A stretch of DNA of 64,000 nucleotides from Arthrobacter saudimassiliensis (GTDB lineage Bacteria > Actinomycetota > Actinomycetes > Actinomycetales > Micrococcaceae), in the NCBI GenBank assembly GCA_900016675.1, contig LN483071.1, positions 186,001 through 250,000 on the forward strand. The letters run 5' to 3'. Made by a program: the position numbers and the translations under genes. Below are positions 48,460 to 58,399 of the stretch, piece after piece. The notes under the pieces are model-generated. The model did no database searches and was not told the DNA's origin. It saw nothing but the letters and a program-made list of their open reading frames with translations. Numbering within the stretch: the stretch's first letter is position 1; each line of letters starts with the position of its first letter.

Positions 48460-50443
48460 ATGCGGTTGAGGACCACGCGGCTGGCAGCCGTGCTGACGTT
48501 GAGCGCGGCGGCGGTGTGGCCCGCAGCCGCCGCCTTCGCCGAGCCTCCGGTCACCATTCCGCCCGGCGAGTACATCGTCGATGACAGCGGCGTGCTCGGC
48601 GGCGACGCCTCCCGGGTAACGGATGCCATCAGCGAGGTCCAGTCCGACAGCGGCTACACGCTCTACGTCGTCTACGTCGATTCCTTCACCTCCCCCTCCG
48701 ACGCCGAGGCGTGGGCCAGGGACGTCGTCACCGCCAAGAACATGGGTCCCCGGGAGGCCCTGGTCGCGGTCGCCACGGAGCAGCGCAACCTCCAGGTCGC
48801 CGTCCGCGACGACAGCCGCATCGACGATGCCCGCCAGGAGGCGATCTACAACGCCGCCGTCGAGCCCCTCAGGGGCAACAGCGACCCCTCATCGGCCGAC
48901 TGGGCCGAATCCGCCGTGAACGCCGCCGAAGCCCTGGGCTCGGGCCGGAGCGCCGGCAGCGGCAACAACTCAACCGGAGGATCTTCCATGGTGCCGCTGC
49001 TCGTGCTGTTCACCGCCGTCGTCCTGGGCGGAGTCGCCGCCTTCATGTTCATCCGCCGGGGCCGGGGCGGGCAGCCGCAGGTCGCCCGCGGCCCGCAGGC
49101 CCGCGGCCAGGTCCAGGCGCCGGATCCCCTGGACAGCGTCAGCATCCCGGACCTGCGCAAGCGCGCCGGCAGCCTGCTGGTCGCCGCCGACGACGCGATC
49201 AAGTCCAGTGAGCAGGAGCTCGCCTTCGCCGAGGTCCAGTACGGCACCGACGCGGTGAAGACCTTCCAGGCCGACCTCGACGCCGCCCGCAACCACATGG
49301 CCGAGAGCTTCAAGCTGCAGCAGCAGCTTGATGACCACATCCCCGACACGGAGCAGCAGCAGCGCACCTGGCTCAAGGACATCATCCGCCGGTGCGAGAA
49401 GGTGGGCGAATCCCTGCAGGCGCACAAGGCCGAATTCGATTCCCTGCGCGAGCTGGAGCGCACCGCCCCGCAGGCCCTGGCCGCTGCCCAGGCATCAGCC
49501 CAGGAGGCACGCCTGCGCCTGGACCGGGCCTCCGCCAAGCTCACCGAGCTGCGCACCCGGTACTCGGACTCCGCGCTGGCCCAGATCAGCGACAACATCG
49601 AACAGGCCACGCAGCGGCTGGAATTCGTCGCCGACGCCTCAGCCGAGGCGCAGGAAAAGCTCGGTGCCTCCGACACCTCCGCCGCCGTCGTCGCCGTCCG
49701 CGCCGCGGAGGAAAGCGTGCACCAGGCGAACCTGCTGCTGGATGCCATCGAGCGCACCGGCCGCGACCTGGATGCTGCCCGCAACGAACTGCGCACCGCG
49801 ATCGCGGATGCGCGGCAGGATCTCGCCCAGGCCCGGGCGATCCGTGACAGCGGCGCCAACCCGGCCCTGGCCGGCCCTGTGGCCGGCATGGAGGCTGCCC
49901 TGCAGACCGTCGAGGAGGACTCGGCGGACGGCCGCATCGATCCGGTCAATCTGCTGCGCCGGGTGGAGCAGGCCAACGGCCAGCTCGACGCCGCGCTGGC
50001 CGGCATCCGGGACCGCCAGGACCAGGAACGGCGGGCGCGGGAGGCCCTCTCCCACGCGCTGATGTCCGCGCAGGCACAGATTTCGGGCACCGCCGACTAC
50101 ATCCGCGCCCGGCGCGGCGGTGTCGGCAGCGAGGCCCGCACCCGGCTGGCCGAGGCCGAAAGGCACCTGCAGCAGGCGGTCGCCCTGCAGTCCTCCGACC
50201 CGGTCTCCGCACTCTCCTACGCCCAGCAGGCCGACGTGATGGCCGCCCAGGCCGCCGAAATGGCCCGCCAGGACGTCGACGGTTTCGGCGGCTACGGCGG
50301 CGGGGGCTTCGGCGGCGGGTTCGGCGGACGCGGCGGAGGCAGCGGCCTCGGCGGCGCCATCCTCGGCGGCATCCTCATCGACTCCATCCTGCGCCGACGG
50401 CGGCGGCGGCGGGGACTTCGGCGGCTTCGGCGGCAACTTCTAG
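48460..50443 (+). CDS. TPM-domain membrane protein with frame-changed C-terminus
   Basis: A signal peptide (cleavage after AFA near residue 28) precedes a TPM domain (IPPGEYIVDDSGVLGG ... GYTLYVVYVDSF), one membrane helix (about 180-200), a long coiled coil (about 230-590) and a Gly-rich end. After ILIDSIL the open frame turns into seven Arg. The +1 frame instead reads GGGGGDFGGFGGNF then TAG at 50441-50443, the expected Gly/Phe tail. So a one-base insertion (or two-base loss, or error) near 50390-50414 removed the normal stop. Without it the frame continues into pspA and ends at 51279. ATG 48460 follows AGGGG; an in-frame GTG at 48430 is an alternative. Confidence 0.8.
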
Positions 50444-50538
50444 CCGGCCCGCCGCAGATTTGCCGCCCGCCGGGCGCGCAGCGGTTGCACGTTCCACAGT
50501 TTTCGACCCACAACGAGGCACAGCGAAAGGCAGAAACG

Positions 50539-51279
50539 ATGGTTAAGCAGTCTATTTTCGGGCGGATTACCCAGTTGGCGAAGGCGAACATCAACGCCCT
50601 CCTCGACTCCGCGGAGGATCCGCAGAAGATGCTGGACCAGATGGTCCGGGACTACAGCAACAACATTGCCGAGGCCGAGAGCGCGGTCGCCCAGACCATC
50701 GGCAACCTGCGCATGCTGCAGGATGACCACAACGAGGACCTGCAGAACGCCCGCAACTGGGGCAACAAGGCCCTCGCCGCCTCCCGGAAGGCCGACGAGT
50801 ACCGTGCCGCCGGCAACACGGCCGACGCCGAGAAGTTCGACAACCTGGCCAAGGTCGCCATCCAGCGCCAGATCGCCGCCGAGAACGAAGCCCGCGGCGC
50901 CGAGCCCACGATCGCTTCGCAGGAGGAGATTGTCGAGCGCCTCAAGACCGGCCTGGACCAGATGAAGGGCAAGCTGGGCGAGCTGACCAGCAAGCGCAAC
51001 GAGCTGATTGCCCGCTCCCGCAACGCCGCGGCGCAAAACCAGATGCACGACGCCATGAAGAGCATCAACATGATGGATCCGACCTCCGAGGTCGGCCGCT
51101 TCGAGGAGAAGATCCGTCGCGAAGAGGCCCGTGTCCGCGGCGCCAACGAGCTGGCGGCCTCCAGCCTGGACGCCCAGTTCGAGTCCCTGGAGGACCTGGG
51201 CGAGCAGAGCGAGGTCGAAGCCCGGCTGGCCGCCCTGAAGTCCGGCAGCTCCAACCAGAACGCCATCGGCCAGGGCTGA
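50539..51279 (+). CDS. pspA: PspA/IM30-family membrane-stress protein
   Basis: 246 residues, almost entirely coiled coil. KQSIFGRITQLAKANIN is the amphipathic N-terminal helix that binds membranes; DPQKMLDQMVRDYSNNIAEA is the start of the helical hairpin. ESCRT-III-like PspA/Vipp1 proteins form rings or rods that stabilise damaged membranes. GAAAGG stands eight bases before the ATG. The gene is in the same frame as the TPM gene and no stop lies between them, so read-through could give one 940-residue protein. Two hairpin terminators follow. Confidence 0.93.
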   Translation: MVKQSIFGRITQLAKANINALLDSAEDPQKMLDQMVRDYSNNIAEAESAVAQTIGNLRMLQDDHNEDLQNARNWGNKALAASRKADEYRAAGNTADAEKFDNLAKVAIQRQIAAENEARGAEPTIASQEEIVERLKTGLDQMKGKLGELTSKRNELIARSRNAAAQNQMHDAMKSINMMDPTSEVGRFEEKIRREEARVRGANELAASSLDAQFESLEDLGEQSEVEARLAALKSGSSNQNAIGQG

Positions 51280-51289
51280 CGCCCTGCGC

Positions 51290-51320
51290 CTGCGGCAGCA
51301 CTGCTGAAGTGCTGCCGCAG
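51290..51320 (+). terminator. First of two tandem hairpins after pspA
   Basis: A 13-bp perfect stem (CTGCGGCAGCACT with its complement) around GCTGA. Confidence 0.7.
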
Positions 51321-51326
51321 GCAGCG

Positions 51327-51365
51327 AAAGGCCCCGTCCGGCTGATGCCGGACGGGGCCTTTTCT
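51327..51365 (+). terminator. Rho-independent terminator after pspA
   Basis: A 16-bp stem beginning AAAGGCCCCGTCCGGC with a TGAT loop, ending in CCTTTTCT. This is the strongest terminator in the window and also serves the opposite direction, downstream of the tRNA gene. Confidence 0.9.
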
Positions 51366-51366
51366 C

Positions 51367-51444
<78 letters not shown>

Positions 51445-51492
51445 GCGCTTGAATTACCTTAGCCGCCGCGGGGTGGAGCCGCAAATCGGGTC

Positions 51493-54400
51493 CTAGCCCT
51501 CGTCCGAACCGCCGCCGGTGTCGGAACCGCTGTCGGTGCCTCCGTCGCCGGACTCCGGGGCGGTGGCGCCGTTGGCGCCGTCGATCCGGTCCTGCGCCTC
51601 GGTGGCCCGGCGGATGGCGTCCTGCAGCTTGGTCTGGGCTTCGCCGTAGGCGGCGAAATCCCCCTCGGACAGGGCCGCCTGGCCCTCCTGCAGTGCCGCC
51701 CCGGCGTCGGACAGGGCCCGGGACAGCTCCTCCTGGTCGGTGCCGGTCCCGCCGCCGGGCGTGGTGCCCGCTTCGGTGCCGGCCTCGCCGGCGTTCTCGG
51801 AATCGCCGGTCACGGCTCCGGAGTCGCCGCCGAAGACCTGGTTCAAGGCCTCGTCCAGGGTCGGTGCGAAGCCGACCCGCTCGCCGAAGTTCACCAGCAC
51901 GCGCTGCAGCGTCGGGTAGGAGGCGTCGCCGGAGGACTGGACGTAGACCGGCTGCACGTACAGCATGCCGCCGCCCACGGGGAGGCTGAGCAGGTTGCCG
52001 TTGATGACCTCGGAGGCGCCCTGGCGGAGCAGGTTCAACGCGTTCGAGACCGTCGGATCCGAGTTGAACCGGTTCTGTGCCTGGCCCGGGCCCGGCACCG
52101 CGGTGTCGGTCGGCAGCGAGAGCAGCCGCAGCGCACCGTAGTTCTCGGCCTTCTCACCGTCGGCGCCGGTACCGGCGTCGCCGTCCGCGGACAGGAAGCC
52201 GTACAGCACGTTGCGGGCTTCGCTGTTCTCGGCGACGAACGGAATGAAGGTCGAGGTGAGCGAGAAGGTGGTCTCCTCCTGGCCCGGCATCTGCAGGGAC
52301 AGGTAGTACGGGGGCTGCTTCTCGTTGGCGCTCGGCTGGGTCGGATCCAGCGGCACCGACCAGGCATCGTCGTTGCGGTAGAACGAGTCGGCGTCGGTCA
52401 CGTGGTAGCGGCCGAGCAGCTCGCGCTGGACCTTGAACTGGTCCTCCGGGTACCGCACGTGGTCGATCAGGTCCGCGGACATTTCGCTGTACGGCTTCAG
52501 GCTGGACGGGAAGACCTTCTGCCAGGCCTTCAGCAGCGGGTCGGTGTCGTCCCAGGCGTACAGGGTAACGGTGCCGTCGTACGCGTCGACGGTGGCCTTG
52601 ACTGCGTTGCGGATGTAGTTGACCTGTTCCGGCGGCAGGGCCATCTGGCCCGGGGTCAGCGAGTCGGTGGTGGCCGACTGCAGTTCCTGCTTCGTGGAGT
52701 AGGGGAAGTACTCGCTGGTGGTGTAGGCGTCGACCATCCACACCACCCGCTCGTCCACGACGGCCGGGTAGGCGTTGGAATCGACGGTCAGGTACGGAGC
52801 CACCTTTTCCACGCGTTCGCGCGGGTCGCGGTCGTACAGGATCTGCGATTCCTCGTTGATGCTCTCGGCCAGCAGCAGTTCCGTGGACTGGAACTTGATG
52901 GCGTAGGCAAGCCGGTTGAACAGGTTGCCCACGCTGGGCCCGCCGTCGCCGGTGTAGGTGTAGAGCGTCTCCTCCTCGGAGTTGCCGGTCTGCGGCCGGT
53001 CGATCTCCACCGGATCGGTGCCCTCGGGGGCGCCGACGACCGAGTAGTCCGGGGACTGCTCGCCGAAGTAGATGCGCGGCTCGTAGTTGCCCAGCACGCC
53101 GCTGGAGGGGATGCCGGACTCCATGAAGCTCGGCTTGCCGTCGGGCTGCACGGTGGAGCCGCGGGCGGCAACCACGCCGTAGCCGTGGGTGTAGTTCACG
53201 TGCTCGTTGACCCAGCCGGAGGGCACGCCGCCCATGTTCAGTTCACGCACCGCGATGACGGTGTCCTGCACATCGCCGTCGACGTCGTAGCGGTCCACGC
53301 TCAGGGTGTCGGAGAACTGGTAGTACTGGCGGAACTGCTGCAGCTGGCGGAAGGTGTCGGAGACGACGTTCGGGTCCAGCAGGCGCACGTTCTCGGTGGT
53401 GCCGACGTCGTCGGCCAGCGCGCCGCTGGCCGCCTCGGTGGTGGCGTTGTACGGGATGACCTCGGTGTCGTCCAGCCCGTAGGCCACCCGGGTGAGGTCG
53501 ATGTTGCGCTGGATGTACTGCCGTTCCAGCGCCAGCTCCGACGGACGGACCTGGTACTGCTGGATCAGCCAGGGGTAGACGCCGCCGGCCACGATGGCCG
53601 TGATGATCAGCATGGCGGTGCCGATGATGGGCAGGCGCCAGCGGCCGATGAACGCGGACAGGATGAACAGCACGGCCACGATCAGGGCGGCGATCGCGAG
53701 GATGGTGCGGGTGGGAATCACCGCTTCGACGTCGGTGTACATCGCGCCGGTCCAGTTGCCGGAGGTGTCCTGCAGCGTCGCGTAGCGGTCCAGCCAGTAG
53801 TTGGCGGCCTGCAGCACCAGGAATGCCGCCGCGATCACGGCGATGTGGATGCGGGCGGGGCGGCTGACGAAGATGCCCTTTTCCTCCAGGCGGATGCCGC
53901 CGTAGAGGTAGTGGGTCAGCAGGCCGGCGATGCCGCTGATCACGACCACGCTGAGCAGGAAGCCGACGAGGAAGCCCAGGAACGGCAGCGTGTTCAGGTA
54001 GAAGCTGTAGTCCATGTTGAACTGCGGGTCGGTCTGGCCGAACTCCACCCGGTGGATGAACAGCAGCACCTGCTGCCACATGTTCATGGCCGCGGCGCCG
54101 GCGAAGCCGCCGACCACCACGGGAATGCCGATCATCAGGATCCGGCGGATCGGCTCAAGCTGCGCCTGGTAGCGGCTCAGGCTTTCCTGCAGCGAGCTGT
54201 CCGGGGCATAGACCGGCCGGGAGCGGTAGGCGACCCGGATGCTCGTGTACACCGCGGCCGCCATGATCAGGAACGCGCCCAGGAACAGGGCGATCCGGGT
54301 CAGGTTTTCCGTGACGAAGACTTCCAGGAAGCCTATCTGGTTGTACCAAAGGACGTCGGTGTAGATCTGGGTGAAGTAGACGAAGCCAACAACCAGCACT

Positions 54401-54501
54401 GCCACCGCGATGAGGGTGGGGATCAGCGGGCTGCGCCGCCGTCCGCTGGGCGGGGAGCTGGTTCCTGGTCGGGAAAATGGGCCGTTTGGTCCGGAAGTCA
54501 C
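51493..54501 (-). CDS. UPF0182-family large membrane protein
   Basis: 1002 residues. Seven or so membrane helices occupy the first 320 residues (starting [20 protein letters not shown]); a large extracytoplasmic domain follows with family segments [18 protein letters not shown] and [19 protein letters not shown], and an acidic Gly/Ser-rich tail. Family members include Mycobacterium Rv3193c, encoded next to the same PDZ protease as here. Function unknown, probably envelope related. The GTG at 54501 follows GAGGTAAC. Confidence 0.93.
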   Translation of the reverse strand: MTSGPNGPFSRPGTSSPPSGRRRSPLIPTLIAVAVLVVGFVYFTQIYTDVLWYNQIGFLEVFVTENLTRIALFLGAFLIMAAAVYTSIRVAYRSRPVYAPDSSLQESLSRYQAQLEPIRRILMIGIPVVVGGFAGAAAMNMWQQVLLFIHRVEFGQTDPQFNMDYSFYLNTLPFLGFLVGFLLSVVVISGIAGLLTHYLYGGIRLEEKGIFVSRPARIHIAVIAAAFLVLQAANYWLDRYATLQDTSGNWTGAMYTDVEAVIPTRTILAIAALIVAVLFILSAFIGRWRLPIIGTAMLIITAIVAGGVYPWLIQQYQVRPSELALERQYIQRNIDLTRVAYGLDDTEVIPYNATTEAASGALADDVGTTENVRLLDPNVVSDTFRQLQQFRQYYQFSDTLSVDRYDVDGDVQDTVIAVRELNMGGVPSGWVNEHVNYTHGYGVVAARGSTVQPDGKPSFMESGIPSSGVLGNYEPRIYFGEQSPDYSVVGAPEGTDPVEIDRPQTGNSEEETLYTYTGDGGPSVGNLFNRLAYAIKFQSTELLLAESINEESQILYDRDPRERVEKVAPYLTVDSNAYPAVVDERVVWMVDAYTTSEYFPYSTKQELQSATTDSLTPGQMALPPEQVNYIRNAVKATVDAYDGTVTLYAWDDTDPLLKAWQKVFPSSLKPYSEMSADLIDHVRYPEDQFKVQRELLGRYHVTDADSFYRNDDAWSVPLDPTQPSANEKQPPYYLSLQMPGQEETTFSLTSTFIPFVAENSEARNVLYGFLSADGDAGTGADGEKAENYGALRLLSLPTDTAVPGPGQAQNRFNSDPTVSNALNLLRQGASEVINGNLLSLPVGGGMLYVQPVYVQSSGDASYPTLQRVLVNFGERVGFAPTLDEALNQVFGGDSGAVTGDSENAGEAGTEAGTTPGGGTGTDQEELSRALSDAGAALQEGQAALSEGDFAAYGEAQTKLQDAIRRATEAQDRIDGANGATAPESGDGGTDSGSDTGGGSDEG

Positions 54502-54685
54502 TGTTACCTCATCGTTCGGTGCGTCGGCTCGCGGCGCCGGCAGCAGACGGCGGGCACTGGATCCCCGGACCGCCGAAGGCAGCCGGGAAAACGTTGATAT
54601 GCCGGCCGGTACATGGGGCCGTTAACGCCATTCTGCCCTGTTTGCTGCCCGCGGGGCCACTTCCCCGCGCGGCCCCCTGATGTAC

Positions 54686-55780
54686 TCAGGAATCGGTGCA
54701 GCGCGGCAGGGTGTCCGGGCTGCCGCCGGCGCCCAGCGTGCGTACGGCGTCCAGGGCGCCGGCGAGGTCCTCTACCTTCACCACTTCAAGGCCGTCGGGG
54801 ACGCCTCCTTCGAGGACCTCCCCGCAGTTGCCGGCGGGGGCGAGGAAGAACTCGGCACCGGCGTCGGCGGCTCCGATCAGTTTCTGGCGGATGCCGCCGA
54901 TCGGTCCGACCGTGCCGCTGGAGTCGATCGTTCCCGTCCCTGCGAAGTGCCGCCCGCCGGTCAGGTCCTCCTCGTCGAGGCGGTCGATGATGCCCAGGGC
55001 GAACATGAGGCCGGCGGAGGGACCGCCGACGCTTTCCAGGGCGATTGACACCTCGAACGGGAAATCGAAGCTGGTGCTCAGGAAGACCCCGAGCTGGTAG
55101 TTGCCGTTCTCGCCTTCGGTGGGCACCACCTCCACGTCCGCCTCGGACCCGGAGCGCCGCACGGTGATCTCGGCTGCCTCTCCCCCGCCGGCGTTGAGCA
55201 CCTCGCGGAGGTTCCCGAGCCCATCCACTTCCTCGCCGTCGACGGTCAGGAGGATGTCCCCCTCGCGGAGCCGGCCTTCGGCGGCCGACTCCGGGACGAT
55301 TCCGGCCACGGCCAGCTCTTCGGTGAAACCGATGCCCAGCTCGCGCAGCGCAGCGGCGACGGCGGCCTCCTGGGAGGAGGTCATGGCGGCCGCGTTCTCC
55401 TCGTCCACTTCCTCGGCGGTGGTGCCGGGCGGATAGACCAGGTCCAGGGGCATCACCGTCGATTCCGGGTTGAGCCAGGAGCCGACCGCGTCCAGCGAAC
55501 CGACCCCGTTGGGCGCACCGGTGACGTACACGGTGGTCAGGTCCAGCTGCCCGCTGACCGGAAACGTGCGTTCGCCCTCGATGCTGATCAGGGACTGCCC
55601 GTCCACCTCGCCGATGGTGTTGAAGGTCGGGCCCGGGGACTCCACCACGTACGGAGCCGGGAGCAGCAGGCCGGCCAGTGCCAGTCCGCCGGCCAGCAGG
55701 CCGGACACCAGCAGCGTGCGGCGGCGCGGGCCTTCGAACCGGGCCGGTCGCCGGGCGGGCAGGGTGTCGGGAGTGCTCAA
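54686..55780 (-). CDS. PDZ domain / Lon-like membrane serine protease (YlbL type)
   Basis: 364 residues. One N-terminal membrane helix (about 22-42), a PDZ domain (about 150-230: EGRLREGDILLTVDGEEVDG) and a Lon-type Ser-Lys dyad: Ser255 in GGPSAGLMFALG and Lys300 in GIRQKLIGA, 45 residues apart as usual for Lon. Homologues include B. subtilis YlbL and Mycobacterium Rv3194c. Start is TTG at 55780. It is divergent from a zincin gene, the same order as in mycobacteria. Confidence 0.93.
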   Translation of the reverse strand: MSTPDTLPARRPARFEGPRRRTLLVSGLLAGGLALAGLLLPAPYVVESPGPTFNTIGEVDGQSLISIEGERTFPVSGQLDLTTVYVTGAPNGVGSLDAVGSWLNPESTVMPLDLVYPPGTTAEEVDEENAAAMTSSQEAAVAAALRELGIGFTEELAVAGIVPESAAEGRLREGDILLTVDGEEVDGLGNLREVLNAGGGEAAEITVRRSGSEADVEVVPTEGENGNYQLGVFLSTSFDFPFEVSIALESVGGPSAGLMFALGIIDRLDEEDLTGGRHFAGTGTIDSSGTVGPIGGIRQKLIGAADAGAEFFLAPAGNCGEVLEGGVPDGLEVVKVEDLAGALDAVRTLGAGGSPDTLPRCTDS

Positions 55781-55997
55781 GGATCCAGCTTTCGTTTCCG
55801 GCGGAGGCCGGAAAGGCCTCGAACTGACTGCACTAGGCTACGCCAGGCGGCTGCCGCGGCCTGCACCGCCGCGGCCCTTTGCCCTCAGCGAACGGACGGT
55901 GCGGGACGGGACAGCGTCGGGCCCGGCCGGTAACGTGGAAAAACACGGCTCCCGATTGCGGGACCGGCACTGATCAACGACTGAACCGGTGGTATCC

Positions 55998-57542
55998 ATG
56001 AGCTCCAATCCATCCGACTCCGGGGATTCCCCCCGCGATCCGTTCTCCGAGATGCTCGCAAAACTGTTCGGCGGGCAGGGCGGCGCCGGCATGGATCCGC
56101 AGGAGCTGGCGCGCGCAGCCGGGCTGCCCCATGATCCCAACGCCCTGGCCATGATCTTCCAGCAGGTCCAGGCCATGTTCAGTGCCTCCTCCGAGGGCCC
56201 GGTGAACTGGAAGCTGGCCCATGACACGGCCCGCCAGGCCGCTGCCGCCGAGGGGGACCCCACGGTGGGTGCAGCGCAGAAGCGCGAGGTCGAGGAGGCC
56301 CTGCACCTGGCCGGTCTCTGGCTGGACCAGGCCACCGAGTTCGGCGCAACGTCCGCCCTGCCCCGCGCCTGGTCGCGGGCGGAGTGGGTCGAGGCCACCA
56401 TGGGATCCTGGCGCAGGCTGTCCGAACCGGTGGCGGTGTCCATCTCGCAGGCGCTGTCGGATGCGATCAGCACGCAGATGCCGGAGGAAATGAAGTCCAT
56501 GCTCGGCGGCGCGACGTCGATGCTCGCGAACATGGGCGGGGCGATGTTCGGCATGCAGCTGGGCCAGGCGGTCGGGGCCCTGTCCCGCGAGGTGCTCAGC
56601 TCCACGGACATCGGCCTGCCGCTGGCGGAGAACACGGTGGCGCTGCTGCCGGCCAACGTGGCGGGCTTCGGTGAGGGCCTGGACGTGCCCGCGGCCGAGA
56701 TCCGGCTCTTCCTTGCCGTGCGCGAGACCGCGCACGGCCGCCTGTTCGCGCATGCGCCGTGGCTGGCCTCGCACCTGTTCGGTTCCATCGAGAACTACGC
56801 CCGCGGGATCCACATCGACATGTCCAAGATCGAAGGCATGGCCCGCGACATCGACCCGTCCAACCCGGAGGCCCTTCAGGAGGCGCTTTCCGGCGGCGTC
56901 TTCCAGCCCGAGCGGACTCCGGCGCAGGAGACCGCCCTGCAGAACCTGGAGACCACGCTGGCCCTGGTCGAGGGCTGGGTGGATGAAGTCACCGCGGCAG
57001 CCACCGCCAACCTGCCCTCGTCGGCCGCGCTGCGGGAAATGATCCGCCGCCGCCGTGCTTCCGGCGGTCCCGCCGAACACACGTTCGCGTCGCTGGTGGG
57101 CCTGGAGCTGCGGCCCCGCCGGCTGCGGGACGCTGCGGCGCTCTGGGCCCGTATCCGCGACGAGCGCGGCATCGAAGGCCGGGACGAGATCTGGCAGCAC
57201 CCGGACCTGATGCCGACCGCTGCCGACCTCGACGACCCGCTCGGATACGGCAAGCGCCGCGAGCTGCTGGAGGCCAGCGGCAGCGAGCTCGACGATGCCC
57301 TGGCCAAGCTGCTGGCCGGCGGATACGACGAGGCGCCCCAGGCCGACACTGACGCCGCGGCCGAGGCCGAGGCGCAGGCTGGCACCGAGGCGCTGGCTGA
57401 CGGCGCGCAGGACGACGGCGCAGCGCCGGCCGGGGAAGCGCCGGCCGGGGAAGACGGAAACGACGCCGGCACCGACGGCCCCGACGACGGCCCGGCTGGT
57501 CCGAACAGCCGGGACACAGACGGAGACGGCCCCCGCTCCTGA
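55998..57542 (+). CDS. Zincin-like (Zincin_2) protein
   Basis: 514 residues, mostly helical. ARGIHIDMSKIEG and the putative zinc motif RETAHGRLFAHAPWL are typical of this actinobacterial family (Mycobacterium Rv3195). The motif has Arg where the classical HExxH has His, so metal binding and peptidase activity need proof. A disordered tail of about 90 residues, rich in Ala, Glu and Asp, ends the protein. ATG at 55998 is chosen; GTG at 55989 is also in frame. Confidence 0.85.
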   Translation: MSSNPSDSGDSPRDPFSEMLAKLFGGQGGAGMDPQELARAAGLPHDPNALAMIFQQVQAMFSASSEGPVNWKLAHDTARQAAAAEGDPTVGAAQKREVEEALHLAGLWLDQATEFGATSALPRAWSRAEWVEATMGSWRRLSEPVAVSISQALSDAISTQMPEEMKSMLGGATSMLANMGGAMFGMQLGQAVGALSREVLSSTDIGLPLAENTVALLPANVAGFGEGLDVPAAEIRLFLAVRETAHGRLFAHAPWLASHLFGSIENYARGIHIDMSKIEGMARDIDPSNPEALQEALSGGVFQPERTPAQETALQNLETTLALVEGWVDEVTAAATANLPSSAALREMIRRRRASGGPAEHTFASLVGLELRPRRLRDAAALWARIRDERGIEGRDEIWQHPDLMPTAADLDDPLGYGKRRELLEASGSELDDALAKLLAGGYDEAPQADTDAAAEAEAQAGTEALADGAQDDGAAPAGEAPAGEDGNDAGTDGPDDGPAGPNSRDTDGDGPRS

Positions 57543-57561
57543 TCCTCCACGAGCACAACCG

Positions 57562-57599
57562 AAAGGTGCCCGCCCGGCTTGTTCCGGGCGGGCACCTTT
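57562..57599. terminator. Bidirectional terminator
   Basis: A 16-bp perfect stem (AAAGGTGCCCGCCCGG with its complement), loop CTTGTT, A-rich on one side and T-rich on the other, between two convergent genes. Confidence 0.88.
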
Positions 57600-57634
57600 C
57601 ATATCAAGGCCCGGGCGGCCGGTCTCCCGGGCGG

Positions 57635-58258
57635 TCACTCTCCGGGCGCGGCGTCGGCCCCGGTGCCTGCGACATCGTCCTCGTCCATGCCTCCGCTGAG
57701 GCCGCGGGCGCTGGCGAACGCCGCTCCCGCCAGATAGGCCTTGGCGGTTTCGGTCTGCGGATAGCCCTCAAGCAGCTTCCAGAACCGGGGACCGTGCGAG
57801 GCCTCGATCAGATGCGCCAGTTCATGCAGCAGGACGTAGTCCACCACCCAGGCAGGCATGCCCTGCAGCTTGTTGGACAGCCGGATAGTGCCCCGTCCCG
57901 GGGTGGCGGAGCCCCAGCGGGAGTTCTGGTTGGCCACCCATTTCACGCTCGACGGCTTCGCCCGCCCGCCCAGGTACGTGGCGGAGAGCCGGGTGGCGCG
58001 CTCCGCCAGGAGCCGGTCGGGGCCTCCGGGGTCCGCCTGGCCGGGTGCGGCGCTGTTTTCCAGCCGGGCGACCATCTTCTCCACCCATTCGCGTTCCTGC
58101 GCCCTGGTGAAGTGGCCCGGAATGGAGACAATTGCGGCTCCGTCGCGGAAGACCGCGCTGACGGTCCGCCGCCGCCGGGCCGAACGGCGGACTTCGATGG
58201 GCACACCGCCCGGAGTCACGGAGGGGATCTCGGTCTGCGCGGAGCTGCGGGAAGCCAT
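57635..58258 (-). CDS. YgjP/SprT-like M48-type metallopeptidase
   Basis: 207 residues. The zinc site is intact: VLLHELAHLIEASHGPRFW has HExxH plus the downstream His of the YgjP family. KWVANQNSRWGSATPGR is the other conserved segment. Substrate unknown. The ATG at 58258 has a TAGGGT box seven bases upstream; the same bases (AGGG) could serve as Shine-Dalgarno. Thirteen more upstream codons are open. Confidence 0.9.
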   Translation of the reverse strand: MASRSSAQTEIPSVTPGGVPIEVRRSARRRRTVSAVFRDGAAIVSIPGHFTRAQEREWVEKMVARLENSAAPGQADPGGPDRLLAERATRLSATYLGGRAKPSSVKWVANQNSRWGSATPGRGTIRLSNKLQGMPAWVVDYVLLHELAHLIEASHGPRFWKLLEGYPQTETAKAYLAGAAFASARGLSGGMDEDDVAGTGADAAPGE

Positions 58259-58265
58259 GGTTTTA

Positions 58266-58271
58266 ACCCTA
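58266..58271 (-). promoter_or_regulatory. -10 box TAGGGT, possibly leaderless
   Basis: TAGGGT, TAAAACC, then ATG at 58258 on the minus strand. Confidence 0.45.
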
Positions 58272-58293
58272 GGCGCTTCGGGTGGTTCTCCGG

Positions 58294-58325
58294 CCACCCT
58301 GTGGACAGGACCACCCTGTGGACAG
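58294..58325. repeat. Two 15-bp direct repeats with CTGTGGACAG
   Basis: CCACCCTGTGGACAG occurs at 58294-58308 and 58311-58325, a 17-bp period, between the divergent YgjP-like and ThiF-like genes. The core resembles CTGTCCACA DnaA-type boxes and the sites at 3624, 17252 and 25868. Confidence 0.75.
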
Positions 58326-58399
58326 CCCGCTGCCGCCCCCGGACGGCTGGCACCATGGGTCCGCAGCCGCCGCGCCCCGAAGCCGGCAGAGGAGGAGCC

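Noticed and set aside
48430-51279. Single 949-residue TPM-PspA protein as the annotated product
   Set aside because: pspA has its own Shine-Dalgarno and start, and the expected TPM tail is present in the next frame; I kept two genes and reported the fusion as an anomaly.
52402-54597. 731-codon plus-strand frame over the UPF0182 gene
   Set aside because: Antisense shadow without a domain.
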